From assembly GCA_963555705.1 (NCBI GenBank), contig OY743189.1:1877501-1941500 (forward strand): a stretch of DNA of 64,000 nt. Reading direction: 5' to 3'. Below the pieces are notes generated by a model. The model saw only the letters and a list, made by a program, of their open reading frames with translations. It was not told the origin of the DNA and ran no database searches. The first letter of the stretch is position 1, and every line of letters starts with the position of its first letter. Shown piece after piece: positions 11,022 to 23,745 of the stretch. The stretch is from Ligustrum vulgare (taxonomy: Eukaryota > Streptophyta > Magnoliopsida > Lamiales > Oleaceae). The position numbers and the translations under genes were made by a program.

Positions 11022-14000
11022 ACTTCTCTAAATTATTCGATTGTTTGGAAAAATACGGAAATCATTAACGTCAAACTTTCAACCGTTCAACGATTATTTC
11101 CACCATCATTCATCGCTCGCCACCGTCTCCGAAATCTGCAAAACTGTTAAAAAGTAGGGTGAGTATTTCATGGGGGAAATACTCAGTAGACTCATCGCAA
11201 ATTAATTTAATTTATAAGATGATTAAACACATAAATCCTGGCTCTTTATAAAACGGGCATTGATAGAGCTTCTTTATAAAACGGCTCTTGATAAAACTCA
11301 TATTGTGCATTACAGCACGGGACATATTTTGCAAATCATAGGCTCTTTGAAAATAGCTCTTTGGAAACAGCTCTTTGAAAACCATATACTTATAAAAACA
11401 TTTTAATTATGCCAAGCATAATTTCTTTTGAAAGCATAACATAAGATAGGATTGAAATCCTCATAAACATAGGGAGACACAAGAACTTTACCGAACTTAG
11501 GTGGCAAGAATTCTTATGCAGTAAAATCATAATAACAGTAAGTATACCAAAACATAATTCTTGAAATTCATAGGGATCATTTCCATCATAACATAAGATA
11601 AGATCGAAATCCTCATAAACATAAGAATTTTACCGAACTTCGGTGGCAAGAATTCTTATGTAGTAAGTATACCAAGCATAATTTTTTTTTTTGAAATTCA
11701 TAGGGATCAATTGCATCAATACATAAGATAGGATCGAAATCCTCATAAACATATGCGACAGGAATTTTACCGAACTTAGGTGGCAAATCCTCATAAACAT
11801 ATGGAAACATAGGAATTTTACCGAACTTCGTGGCAAATCCTCATAAATATAGGAGACACAAGAATGTTACCGAACTTCGTGGCAAGAATTCTTATGTGTA
11901 GCGCTACTAAAACTCCGGTCCCCTTAACATATCATAACTTATCATATGGGACCCATAACAATCTTGGTAGATTGATTTCATAGCAATGATCCAAAAAAAC
12001 ATTTTCGTGAAGCATAGGGTATACTTACTTTTCGTAAAAACATACAGTATATTTTCTTTTCATAAAAACATACTTACTCTTCATAAAAACATAAGGTATA
12101 TTTACCTTTCATAAAAACATACTTGCTTTTCTTAAAAATTGACTTTCACAAGTCACATGACATTCATATGAAATCATAATTTAAATCAATTAATAAGTGC
12201 GAGTCTACCTCAAATCCGACGAGTGCAAAGTTGAGCGGGAATGACTTCTTTAAATTCTCCGTACGCTTCGTCTTAGCCAATAAGTCACTTTAGTATATCG
12301 AATATATAGTTCAAAATGATAAATTATAATTTGAGGACTAAAATTGATGTTTTGAAAGTTGAGGGACTAAAATGAATACTTTTAAAACTTGGGCTTAAAA
12401 GTAAATCAACAGTGACTGAAATAATAGATTTTGAAAATGAAAGGGCTGATTAAAATCTTTAAAACTTCAAGGACCAAAAAGAATTTCCGAAAGTTTTAAA
12501 ATCAGATTATCTCTTCTCTCTCTATCATTTCTCTCACTCTCGACCTAACCTTCTCTCACTATGAAAATTGAACTCTCTCTCTCAGAAACGACGAAGAGGG
12601 TACGGTCGACGGCGAAATACGTCTTCAGCCGGCGATTCGCCGGCGCACACCGGCGTAAGGTGATGGAAAGAGGTGGTTAAAGGTTTTGAGAGTATTGGGT
12701 GAGAGTTTGTGTGCGAACCGGGGCTGGATTCGAAGCTAGGGTTCGCGATGATACTCCGGCGGAAATTCAGCGATGGTTTAAGGTAGGTATTTGGTACTCT
12801 ATTTCTTGGGTTTTGGGGTTTTGATTTTGGGTTGCGATTTGGAGTTGGGTTTGATGTTTTGGATCGGAGGTTAGGTGGTGATGATTCTGGGTAGTAGGCT
12901 GGTGGTAGTGTTGTAGGTAGAGGTTAATTGGTGGTCCAGCTGTGAGCTGCAGGCGGCTGGAATGGTTGCTGGAAGTGGGATTGCAGTTGATTTGGTTGGT
13001 TGCAGTGGTGAATTGCAGAGGCAGGGAAAAAGTGTGCTTGGTGGTGTTGCTGTGGTTTGGGTGGTGATTGGCCGGTTTGAAGTTGAGGCGTGATGGAGGT
13101 TGGCTGTTGAAAATGAAAGCTGGCCATGAGTGATCTAATACAGATTGGTGTTGATTGATGATGATGATTAAGATTGTTTGATTTGGAGATCAAAATGGTG
13201 ATAAACGAAATCGGAGGTGGTGATGCTGCTAATGATGATTGGTTGAGTTTCAGACAAATGGAAATTTGATTCAGATGATGGTTGCTTGTTCATGATTCAA
13301 TTGGCGTTGAAAAAGCTGCAGGGTGCCAACTGATGATGAATGATTTTGGTTGGTTTCTGATCGTGATGAAAATGTGGATTGGAGATGGAGGTTTGGATGT
13401 GTGAAGGTTGAGATGGTTATGAGATGAATCAGTGTGGATGGTGATGATATGATTCCTCTGATTATAGAGGATGGGTGATGATGAACGGTGGTGGAAATGG
13501 GTGTGTGAATCATTATGTCTTTGAGACATAATGATGATGAATGAGTGGGTAAGAAGAGAAGAACGTGGGAATTGTTGTTGAATTGGCCATTAGTTGGTTT
13601 GTAGTGGTTTGGTTGGTGATGAAAGTGGTAATGCTTGATGAAATGGCTGAATTTATGGGATTGTGGGGGAAAAAGCAAATAGATTAGTGGATTTCATGAT
13701 TTGGTTGATATAGAAATGATTATTGAATTGATGTGTAAAAAAAAAATAAAACATGTGGGGGATTTAAGTTTGGTCGAGCTTTGGCTTAATTTGGTGAGTG
13801 TGGTATTGATAAGAAATTATAGGAGAGAAAATGTGGAATATGAATGATGGTTGTGAGTTAGTGGAGAATCATATGAATATAAGGGAGAATGATGGAGAAT
13901 TAGGTGGAAATGAAAGGAAAACAAAATGTAAAGTGTTTAGAATGATGATGTATAGTGGAGAATATTTGTAAAATTTAGGTAGAATTAGTTAGGATAATTA

Positions 14001-14385
14001 ACTAAAAATTTGACTAACTTCGATCAAGAAACGTATTTAAAACAGATATATTTTTGACTGAAAATACATTTGAGAAGTGAGTAAATTTTGAGATAAAATT
14101 GGATTTCGTATTTGGACTTGAAATAATTTGATAAGGATCATTGGGATATTTTAATAAATTTGGAATTCAAAATGATTTTGAAAATAATACTTTGAATAAA
14201 TAATTAAATAACATAATTTTAGAAATTTGGATTTTAATTTAAAATCGAACAAATTCGATATTTCTTGACTTGGCTAGACGAATCCGTCGCGGCGTTAACT
14301 TCAAAATAATAGGTGAAATAGTAGCGACACAATTTTCTAAATATTAAAATAATTATTAATTGCGTAAAAATTCTGAGTCGCTACA
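11022..14385 (-). mobile_element. Truncated Tekay-like LTR
   Basis: Its right end, GAGTCGCTACA (14385), and blocks such as CAGTAGACTCATCG (about 11191) match the solo LTR at 5017-7312, but the TGTAACGCCCC end is missing. It contains short direct repeats around CCGAACTT and GGCAA with CTCATAAACATA (about 11460-11880) and TCATAAAAACATA (12050-12120), a GC-rich inverted repeat near 12628-12644, and a GGTGGTGATG-rich stretch (12850-13640). His-rich and Gln-rich ORFs on the minus strand of that stretch are low complexity and not called as genes. Confidence 0.7.
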
Positions 14386-14684
14386 TGTAGCGAGCTTTAG
14401 GTCGGAAGCTCCCCGATTTTTTAGATCAAAGGGTACTAGGTTTCAAAATACCCCTACGGACTTATTAACTCAAGTCAAAAAGGCTATGAAGTGTGGTAGA
14501 CTTATTGAGTGAATTCAATGATAATGTGCTTTTTTTTTTTCAAGTGTGTGTTTGAGTGCCCTACTCATTAAGCTTTCTAATTGACCCATGTAGCTAGCTT
14601 TCGACCGGTGACTCCCAAGTTTCAAACTTAAGGAACCAAGTTTCAAGATACTCCTACGGGCTTAATTACTCGAGTAAAAAAGGC
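14386..14684 (-). repeat. Paired direct repeats of Athila 3' UTR
   Basis: Reverse-strand equivalents of 4542-4830. One copy is at 14572-14684; the second begins at 14484 and is cut at 14386 by the Tekay-like LTR. Shared cores on the + strand are GTAGCGAGCTTTAGGTCGG and AAAAAGGCT. Confidence 0.72.
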
Positions 14685-15518
14685 TTTAAGATAGAGAAAT
14701 GCAATGCAAAAATTAAAATGAGGTTAGAACTCTAGCATATGGTCATTACTTAGCTTATACCCGACGAAAGACACTCCACACAAAGATTTACTTCCACGTG
14801 CATGGAATCACCACACGTCTAGACTGTTTCCTTTGACGGGTCGACCATCCCCACACTTGTCTTGCATTAGGGTCAAAAGATCTAGAGCATTAGGAACATT
14901 GGATAGGTTGATAAAAATTAACATACGAACTCACAACCTAGTTCATCTACTCCTATAACCTCTTCCCCTTCAACAATTCCCAAACTCACCGACAATTAAA
15001 CATGACTATTGTGCTCAATGTACATAGGATCTTACATGGATAAACATTTTATAAAAAGTAGCACAAGTAGAAAATTTGGTCATAACTCATGAATTAACAA
15101 CAATTTCAAACATCAAAATCTTATAAGCCGGCAAGGCTATCTAGCATGTCAATATTCCAAACAAAAATAAACAATTTCAAACATCAAAACACCAAGGGCC
15201 GGCAAGGCAATGTAAAATGTTCATATAACAACATGATCCCAACACCCCCAAACTTAAATCAAACATTGTCCTCAATGTTGACAATAGCATAATAAAAAGA
15301 AAGGAATGGGTGATGGAACTTCCCCGGATTGATGCGTGAATGATGTTCCAAATTGACAAGTTTTGATTCTCTTGATACGTAAATCTCCCCCAAACTTGTT
15401 GAGGACAAGGTTGCCTAGGATTTCAAAAATATGGAACCTACAAAGTTAATGATTAACCAAGTTAGAAATAATAAACACGCAATAAGAAAATATCAACAAG
15501 TAATTAAAAGAGTAGAAA
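14685..15518 (-). other. Athila 3' UTR with internal PPT modules
   Basis: No coding potential. On the minus strand it holds polypurine stretches at about 15387, 15244 and 14843. The hairpin AACATTG-TCCT-CAATGTT (15262-15279 on +, loop AGGA on the minus strand) lies just 5' of the one at 15244-15254 in the sense of the element. Confidence 0.65.
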
Positions 15519-15568
15519 TTTGGGTTGCCTCCCAAAAAGCACTTGGTTAAAGTCGTAAGCTCGACTTT
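15519..15568 (-). other. Two-hairpin element after pol
   Basis: On the minus strand: hairpin 1 AAAGTCG-AGCTTA-CGACTTT (15568-15549) and hairpin 2 TTTGGG-AGGCAA-CCCAAA (15536-15519), the most stable version of hairpin 1 in the window. The pol frame overlaps hairpin 1 here, perhaps through loss of the original stop. Confidence 0.7.
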
Positions 15569-16874
15569 TTGATACGATTACTCCGCATTTGCAAGAGGGA
15601 TGGATGACTTCTCCTTTTCATAATCACCCCCAAGTATGGCTTCAAGCATTGCCCATTGACTTTGAAGTTCCCTTTGCTTCCATGATAAAGTTCGACCGCT
15701 CCATGTGGGAAGATTTGAGCAATAGTGAAAGGTCCCGACCATCTAGAGCGGAGTTTATCGGGAAACAATCGAAGTCTTGAGTTGTAAAGAAGTACTTGTT
15801 GCCCAACTTGGAAGTCCCGCTTCACAATGTTCTTGTCATGCCACGTCTTTGTCTTCTCTTTGTAAATCCGAGCATTTTCATATGACTCAAGTCGCATCTC
15901 GTCAACTTTATTGAGTTGGAGTAGTCATTTCTCACCGGCCAACTTCATATAAAAATTCAAGACTTTTGTTGCCCAATATGCTCGGTGCTTGAGCTCAACC
16001 GGAAGATGACATGCTTTTCCAAATAAGAGGCAAAAGGGAGACATACCAATGGGGGTTTTGAAGGCGGTGCGGTATGCCCATAATGCATCATCCAATTTCT
16101 TGGACCAATCCTTCCTCGAGGCATTTGCCGTTACTTCAAGAATTTTCTTCAACTCTCTATTTGAAATTTCTACCTGCCCACTTGTTTGTGGATGATAAGG
16201 AGTGGATATTCGATGTTTGACTCCATACTTGGTCAAAAGTGAGTCGAAGAGGCGGTTACAAAAGTGTTTTCCTCCATCACTAACGATAGCTTGAGGGGTG
16301 CCATAACGAGAAAAAATGTTTTTCTTTAAAAAGTTCACCACCACTCGAGCATCATTGGTGGGGAGTGCTACCGCTTCTACCCACTTTGACACATAGTCCA
16401 CCGTAACTAAAATGTATTAATTAGAAAAGGACGATGGAAAAGGTCTCATAAAATCAATACCCCAAACATCGAATATCTCCACTTCTAAAATAGAATTTAA
16501 AGACATTTCATTTCGATTATAGATAATACCTAGGCGTTGGCATCGATCACATTTGGACACAAGTGTGTGAGCATCCTTGAATAAAGTGGGCCAATAAAAT
16601 CCCGACTGAAGAACCTTTGATGCGGTTTTCACTACACCAAAATGACCTCCATAAGGTGAAGAGTGACATTTCTCAAGAATCTTCTCCATCTCCTCCTCGG
16701 GAACACACCTTCTCATGATTTGATCCGAACCCCTTTTGAACAACAATGGCTCATCCCAAAAATAGTGCTTGATATCCGCAAAGAACTTCTTCCTTTGTTG
16801 ATAAGAGCGGTCTGGGGGAGTGATGCCACTTGCAAGAAAACTCACATGGTCCGCATACCATGGCACACTAGAAG
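15547..16874 (-). pseudogene. Integrase domain of Athila pol
   Basis: Cuts and joins retroelement cDNA into the genome. The zinc finger is intact: H221, H228, C259 and C262 of the frame opening at 17325 (H-x6-H-x30-C-x2-C). Core residues are the Asp of WGIDF, the Asp of VSDGG and the Glu of GQVEIS. The C-terminal part carries the [18 protein letters not shown] segment, without a chromodomain. Two in-frame stops interrupt it: TAA at about 16417 after FSN, and TGA at about 15925 after GEK, which looks like CGA to TGA, a methyl-CpG type change. Otherwise it is collinear with the + strand element at 1-1107. Confidence 0.9.
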
Positions 16875-18636
16875 CTTGTAGAAGATCCATGATTTGGAAA
16901 AGTTGCTCATCCGGGAATACCTCACTTATCTCTTCATCAATAACTTCCTCGGTTTGCTCAAGTCTAGATAAGTGACCGACTACAAGATTCTCGGTTCCCT
17001 TCTTGTCACGAATCTCCAAATCAAACTCTTGGAGAAGAAGAACCCATCTAATTAACCGCGGCTTAGCATCTTTCTTTGCCAACAAATACTTGAGGGCCGA
17101 GTGGTCGGTATATACAATCACCTTGGAGCCAATAAGATATGACCGAAACTTATCAAAAGCAAAGACCACCACTAGCATTTCCTTCTCGGTAGTAGCATAA
17201 TTCAATTGAGCATCGGTCAATGTTCTACTAGCATAGTAGATGACATGCATGATTTTGTCCTTCCTTTGCCCCAACACCGCCCCCATGGCATAATCACTTG
17301 CATCACACATAAGCTCAAAGGGCAAACTCTAATCTGGAGCCACAATAATAGGTGTAGTGATGAGTTTCTCTTTAAGAGTGTTAAAAGCTTGAAAACACTC
17401 TTTAGAGAAATCAAATGTGGTACTCTTCTCAAGTAAAGAACAAACTGGCTTTGTGATTTTTGAGAAGTCCTTGATGAATCTCCTATAAAATCCAGCATGC
17501 CCCAAGAAGCTTCTTATACCCTTTACCGAGGCTGGGGGAGGTAGTTTTTCGATAACTTGAATTTTTGCCTTATCAACCTCAATCCCCTTACATAAATCCG
17601 GTGTCCAAGAACTATCCCCTCTCGAACCATGAAATGACATTTTTCCCAATTCAAAATCAAATTGCTATCGTCACATCTTTTTAGCACCATTCTCAAATTA
17701 TTCAAACAATCATCAAATGAAGTACCAAAAATCAAGAAGTCATCCATAAATACCTCAATAAATTTCTCCACCATGTTAGAGAAGATAGCCATCATGCACC
17801 GTTGGAAAGTGGTGGGGGCATTGCAAAGGCCGAAGGGCATCCTCCTATATGCAAAAGTTCCATATGGGCATGTGAATGTTGTCTTCTCTTGATCCTCCGG
17901 GGCTATAGGAATTTGATTATAGCCCGAATACCCATCTAGGAAACAATAATGAGAGTGACCCGCCAATCGCTCAAGCATTTGATCAATGAATGGAAGGAGA
18001 AAATGATCCTTCCTAGTAGCATTGTTGAGCTTGCGATAGTCAGTGCAAACTCTCCACCCCGTCACTGGCCTTGTTGGAATAAGCTCATTATTTTCATTCT
18101 CCACCACGGTAACACCTCCTTTATTTGGCACTACTTGCACCGGGCTCACACATGCACTATCCAAGATTGGATAGATAATACCCATATCAAGCCACTTCAC
18201 CACTTCGGCTCTTACCACTTCCTTCATGTTAGGATTTAACCGACGCTGATGCTCCACCGAAGGTTTGAAATCATCCTCCATAAGAATCTTATGCATGCAT
18301 AATGAAGGGAAAATACCTCGAATATCTGATATGGTCCATCCAATAGCCTCCTTGTGCTCCCTCAATACCCGAAGCAATTTATCTTCCTCCACTTCATTCA
18401 ATAAATTAGAAATAATGACCTGAAGGGTAGAAGATTCCCCCCAAGTATGCATACCTCAAATGAGAAGGAAGAGGCTTTTGCTCGAGGGTAGGTGCCTTCT
18501 CGAGAGATGGTAGGGGCGGTGAAGAACTCTTTTTCAATTCCTCAAAGTAGGGGACTCTCTTGTGTTGATATTGTGGTGATGCCTCCAAGTAGTGAGCCAT
18601 TTGTTCAACTTCATAATCATCATCCTGAATATTCAA
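16875..18636 (-). pseudogene. Reverse transcriptase and RNase H of Athila pol
   Basis: RT copies element RNA to DNA; RNase H removes the RNA strand. The RT frame (18452-17523) shows the YxDD-box variant FMDDF and surrounding Ty3/gypsy motifs (RMPFGLCNAP, LGHAGFYRRFI). RNase H (17325 onward) has CDAS, TEKE and YTDHSAL, the acidic residues of the active site. Breaks: a frameshift near 18440 between the protease-RT linker (ending SHLRYAYLGG) and the RT frame, a frameshift near 17590, and TAG near 17329 (APD then stop, probably Trp TGG to TAG). The linker upstream (18636-18440) is acidic and proline-rich. Confidence 0.92.
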
Positions 18637-18648
18637 AAAGTGGGCAAT

Positions 18649-19593
18649 TCAAGACTCCAATGGATCCTTAGAAAGTCCACGGTTGAAGGAGTTTACCACT
18701 AGATGATCAATTACATCCACCCGAAAGCATGAATTTGACTCCGAGGGATATTTAATGGCCTTCAACACATTGAAGGTGACTTGCTCATCTTGCACCCTCA
18801 AAATAAATTGCCCTTCTTGCACATCAATAAGCTCTCTCCCGGTTGCTAGAAATGGCCTTCCCAAAATGATTGGAATGTCACGATCTTCCTCCATGTCAAG
18901 AATAATGAAATCCTCCGGGAAGATGAATTTATCCACCTTCACAAGAACATCCTCAATAATACCCCGAGGATATTTGATGGATCTATCCGCCAATTGTAGA
19001 GACACGGTGGTTGCTTTAGCTTCCCCCAATTCCAATTTCCTGAAAATGGACAAAGGCATCAAATTAATGCTAGCACAAAGATCACATAAAGCTTTACTAA
19101 AATTAACATCACCAATAGTGCATGAAATAGTAAAACTCCCTGGATCTATAATTTTTTTAGGAAGCTTGTTTTGAATGATCACACTACATTCCTTAGTTAG
19201 CATCACCGTCTCATGCTCTTCAAACCTTCTTTTGTTGGATAGAATATCCTTCATGAACTTGTCATAGCTTGGCATTTGAGCTAATGCATCGGCAAAAGGA
19301 ATGTTGATGTGTAGCTTCTTGAAAACTTCCAAAATTTTTCCAAATTGACTGTTGAGATTTTGTTTTTGCAACCTTTGAGGAAAGGGGATAGGAGGCACAT
19401 AAGCTTTGATTGGTGTTGGGACCTTTGATGTGGATGCTTCCGGCTCAACCTCTTTGGGCATTTCAACAACCTTTTCGAGGTGCTTGAATAGGCTCATTAT
19501 CTTCCATGGGAGCATTGTTTGATTGAGTTGTTGGTTGTGGTGCCGTGATCTCGGGCAATTGCACTCCACTCCTTGTTGTAATAGCTTGAACAT
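18649..19593 (-). pseudogene. gag C-terminus and aspartic protease
   Basis: Retropepsin-type protease that processes Gag-Pol. The active-site segment reads DLCASIN here; the intact gag-only element at 42513 reads DLGASIN, so the Gly of the usual D-(S/T/L)-G context is replaced by Cys, probably inactivating. The flap and second half (VQLADRS-like, ILGRPFLATG) are recognisable. A TGA at 18649 after DPLES, likely from CGA, separates it from the RT linker, and a frameshift near 19475 separates it from the upstream gag frame. Confidence 0.88.
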
Positions 19594-21977
19594 TCTCCCT
19601 AGGATTTGTCTCGGTGTTGCTAGGCAAAGCTCCTTGTTGCCTTTTCGAGAGAAGTTTAGCTATTTGGCCCACTTGCTTCTCCAAAATTTTCAAAGTGGCA
19701 TCATTGCGTTCTTGATATTGCAATTGGTGATTTGCTAGCTTGGTGATAGCCTCTTCCCATCCCTTTTTCTTTTCTTGTGGCTTTGGATTCAACACATTGT
19801 GATTGTTGTCATAAGATAGATTAGGATGATTTCTCCAACCGGGATTGTATGTAGGAGCATATGGATTGAACCCTTGGCGTTGGAAATTTTGAGCATAAGC
19901 AACTTGCTCGGTAGATTAAGAACCACTTTCCACCAATGGACACATAGAGCTTTGATGATTAGCCCCACATATATCACATACTGGAGGGACTTGAACCATG
20001 TTGACGGGCTGAGTGGTTGAAGTCGATAACCCTTCCACTTTCTTTTCTAAGGAATCAATCTTTGACAAGACAAGTGCATAATCATCACCCCCACGTGCAC
20101 CACTAGAACTCCTTGGTGCACTTCTATCCAGCCACATTGTACTTTGTTCACTCATGATCTCAAACAAGTCATAATCCTCTCGAATGCTCTTTGTTTTGAT
20201 AGGCCCATTAGAAGATGAGTCCACATTTGAACTGCAAGGAGGAGTTAACCCGGCATAGAAGTGGTTGACTTGTTGCCCCAATGTGATCCCATGATTCGGG
20301 CACTTCCTACGCATATCCTTGAATCTCTCCCAAGCTTCATGAAAGCTCTCAATCTCAAATTGTTGAAATGTAGTAATATCATGCTTGAGTTTAGCAACTC
20401 TAGATGGTGGGAAAAATTTTGTAGTGAATCTTTGGACAAACTCTACCCAAGTAGTGATGCTCCCCGGAGCCAAAGTATCAAGCCATTCTCTTGCTTTGTC
20501 TTTCAAAGTGTGTACAAATAACCTCATCCAAATTGCCTCCACATTCACATCCTCATAGTTGAAGTTGCTACAAATCTCTAAGAAAAGTACCACATGGGCA
20601 TGTGGATTTTCATCGGTCCTCCCATAGAATGAGATAGTGTTGGAGAACAAATTGATGACATCCGGTCGAAGTTGAAAATTTGGATGATTGTAGGAGGGAT
20701 AGACAATGCTTGATTGATTCTCGACAATAGGAGGATTCATTGATGTGATCCGGACCAGGCATCGAAAGGCGAAGTCGAGACATCGGCAGTATGACGGTGA
20801 TCTACATGGAAAACAGAGTAAGTTTCATGTTGGAATCGAGCCTAGACGACGAGCGGATCAAGCCGAACTGGGTGGTCGAAGTTTGAAGGAAAAATTGAAG
20901 TTCACGGCCGCAAACCACATGGGTCACGGCCGTAAGAGCGCCACGGGTTTAGAACAACAAATCAAGCATACAAGAGTTACGGCCGCAAGGAAAGACCATT
21001 ACGGGCGTAACCTGGCCTCAGTTAAAAAAAGGAATTGCAGAATTTGTCACTCACGGCCGCAAATCTCTCAGTCACGACCGTAAATCAACAAAAGGGGAAC
21101 TCTTACGGCCGTAAGAGTTTCAACACGGTCGTAACCTGCATTCCGTTTCAGATTCACGCGCTAATTTTAATTTCCATTTTTAATTATTTATTTTCCTATT
21201 TTAGTATTTTAGGTCAATTAGGATTCTGTTTTGAGCCCAATTAGCGGCAAACCCTAGTTTAGGTTTTCTTGCTTATTTATATCGCTTTACATTCATTGTA
21301 AAAACAATCAAGTTTAGTTTTGAATATTGAATTTGAGTTGAGAGAGTTTTCTCCAATTAAAAGGTTAAGGAGTCCCTTTTGTGTTCTTCAAGAACAAATC
21401 CGGCTTATCAAATATTGTGAAAATATTTGTGGCGTTGTACTTATCAAATATTCGCGAGAATATTTGTGGCGTTTCCAATTTAGAATCTTATCAAGGAAAT
21501 TGACAAGTCATTGTGGTGTTTCGAAAACCTTGGATCTCGATTCCGCATCGTCAATTAATTGCGTCGTGAATCTTGGGTCAAGGTCCTATCGTCAATTTTA
21601 TCTTTCCAGTATTTTAATTCTTGTTATTTTCGTGTCAGATCTGATTTAGATCTTTCCTAGGTTTTAATTATCGTTATTTCGCGTGTTCGACGAGATTCCC
21701 CGACTGGGATCTCATCATTCATGAAGTCTCCAAAAAGCATGTCTTCTTCAATAACAACGGGCTCTTGAACTCTAGCCGCTTGTAGGTCAAAACCGGGTGG
21801 GATTCCATCCCTTGGAGGAATTACAGCTGGAGCATTAAGCTAGATGTTAACTCTTTCTCCTTCCATCCCAGTAAGAAGTTGTCTCCTAGCTTCCCGTTGT
21901 TCCCTTAACCTATGTCGAAAAGTTCCCTCAATATCCGGATCTATTTCAACTAGATCAAGACTTCTACTTCGACGCAT
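19463..21977 (-). pseudogene. Athila gag, interrupted by a solo LTR
   Basis: Structural nucleocapsid protein. ATG at 21977 (MRRSRSLDLVEIDPDIEG) is placed by similarity to the intact gag at 42513. The frame has a stop near 21838 and is then split by the solo LTR 20741-21717. After it the frame resumes in PPIVENQ and runs to 19916 with the Retrotrans_gag core (AREWLDTLAPGS, FFPPSR, YAGLTPP). A zinc knuckle of the form C-x2-C-x3-H-x4-C (CDICGANHQSSMC) lies near 19960. A stop at 19916 and frame changes follow. The intact relative at 42513 uses C-x2-C-x4-H-x4-C, so one residue may be deleted here. Confidence 0.88.
20741..21717 (+). mobile_element. Solo LTR of ACGGCCGTAA-motif family
   Basis: 977 bp, TGATGTGATCC to CTCATCA, flanked by TTCAT (20736-20740 and 21718-21722). 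Removing it and one TSD rejoins the gag codons exactly. It contains about eight variants of TTACGGCCGTAA between 20904 and 21133, upstream of a TATA-like TATTTATATCGC (about 21274), the same layout as the gag-only element LTRs. Confidence 0.9.
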
Positions 21978-22106
21978 GCACAATTAACAACCTAGAACAA
22001 CACAAGGAATTAGATGATTTCTTTACACCAGAAAACTTGTGCAAGAAATAAAAGTAACTAATAGTCCAAACTAATATCAAATAAAATGTAATTTATATAG
22101 AAACAA

Positions 22107-22124
22107 TCCTCGGCAACGGCGCCA
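22107..22124 (-). promoter_or_regulatory. Primer binding site, tRNA-Asp
   Basis: 18 nt matching the 3' end of plant tRNA-Asp (TGGCGCCGTTGCCGGGGA on the element strand) with one mismatch, 6 bp from the 5' LTR. Confidence 0.85.
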
Positions 22125-22130
22125 AAAACT

Positions 22131-23745
22131 TGTTCGCTAGAAATACACCGCAAGTGCACATATCGCATACAAGTGATAATGGATTAAATGAGTTTAGTTT
22201 ATCGATCCCACAAGGATTGTCTATTTAAATTACACCCTAATTTTAATTAATTTAACCAAGGAATACACACAATAAAGTTTTGGTTTTGGAAATGATTTAA
22301 TACTAGAGCTAAAATCGCAATTGTAAGTAAATAACTAGAAAATGATGATAAATAGATGATAAAGGAGTGTTGGGATTCTTGATTCCACTTGACCATTACC
22401 TAATTGAATTCTCAACATGCAAATAGAAATGCAATTTATAAATCATGTTAGACCCGATTTTTCAAGCTTAGTTAATTACCTCTCTCGGGTGAAATCAACC
22501 CTAATTAGTGGAATTAATCTACTATATCTCTATGTCGATTAAAAACACACCAATTGCATTAAACCTTTGTGAAAATAACTCAATGGATCATCTAGGGTTT
22601 TAGGTATATCTATATCCTAAACAAAAACCTAGAGCAAATATTGTATTGATCTAGAATACACAACAATTTCTCAATAATTACACATCCCATGAAATTCAAG
22701 CATAAATGTGGCCACAATAAATGCAAGTTAATAAATACAACAATAAATGCACAAGATAATAAATAGCCTAAATTCTTAATACAAGCATTAAAATCAACTA
22801 AGCTAGGTCAAGCTTCATCAATAATCCCAACACAAAGTAGTTTAGCCCATGATGAAATAACAATGAAATTCAAGAATTAAATACATCATTTCAACAATAG
22901 ATTAAAATATATGAAGAAATATGAAGATTAACAAGAAAACTTCCCTTCAACAATGGTTAGTACTTCAAAACATCAATGTTCCTCCACAATGTTGTAGGTA
23001 TTTCCCCCCTAAATCAACATTCATCAACCAACCTAACTAATTACAATAGAAATTACAAGATAAAAACAAAGAAAAATGAAGAACAAATCAAGGGAAAAGG
23101 TTTTTGGATGAAAAAGTAGTAAGAAAAGTGTTTAAACCCTAGCCAAATCATCCAAAAATACCAAAAAAATCACGTAAACCCGCGTCCTACAGCGTTTGGA
23201 CCACGCGATCGCGTGGCTGAATGCCTCGCGATCGCGTGGTTGAGCTGAAAACTCTCTGCTTGGATTTTTGGCCTGATTCGCGAATGCGACCTGTTAGAGT
23301 CACGCGATCGCGTGGTTCACCTGGGCGTGATTTTGCAGCTCCGTCCTTCAATGATTTGCAATGGGGTCCTCCAACTTTCAATGTAGATCAACTTGGTTCC
23401 CAAAGTTTTGGATTTCTTTCAATTGAGCCCTTCCAAAAGTATATATGAGTCCATCAACTTTGGAAACTTGCAATGTAGTCCTTCGATCAATTGCACATGC
23501 GATCCAAAACTTTTCGGAAGTGACAATTTGGTCCCCAAACTTTGATTCTTTGAAGGGTTTGACTCTTTTCTCCTCAATTTCTTCAACTATTCATCCATTT
23601 ATCTTCTTTCTTGTGCTTTCTCCATGTATTTGAATGTTGAACCTAGATAACAACAAAATATGCACAAATTCAGTAGGTATTTGTCCAAATTACTCAAAAA
23701 GTACTACAAAAAAATATGAAATATGCATGTAAAATGCACTCAACA
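22131..23745 (-). repeat. 5' LTR of minus-strand Athila element
   Basis: 1615 bp. Three palindromes: CCACGCGATCGCGTGG (23201-23216), CGCGATCGCG (23227-23236) and CACGCGATCGCG with flanking T and G (23301-23314). The LTR end next to the PBS reads, in +, TGTTCGCTAG. Confidence 0.9.

Larger units (their letters stand above)
9516..23745 (-). mobile_element. Athila-type element with nested LTRs
   Basis: Flanked by the 5-bp duplication GTGGT (9511-9515 and 23746-23750). Minus-strand order: 5' LTR (22131-23745), tRNA-Asp PBS (22107-22124), gag, protease, RT, RNase H, integrase (21977 down to 15547), two-hairpin element, 3' UTR, truncated 3' LTR (9516-11021). No env-like ORF. Nested inside are a solo LTR in gag (20741-21717) and a truncated Tekay-like LTR (11022-14385). 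The coding region is near full length but has several stops and frameshifts. Confidence 0.92.

Noticed and set aside
12924..13678. His/Gln-rich ORFs (minus) in the truncated LTR
   Set aside because: Same type of GGTGAT-rich sequence; no conserved domain and no matching frame in 5017-7312.
14372..14391. Palindrome CGCTACATGTAGCG
   Set aside because: Created by the junction of the LTR end with the Athila repeat, not a site of its own.
20745..21244. 112-aa and 69-aa ORFs
   Set aside because: Lie within the solo LTR over the ACGGCCGTAA motifs; no coding signature.
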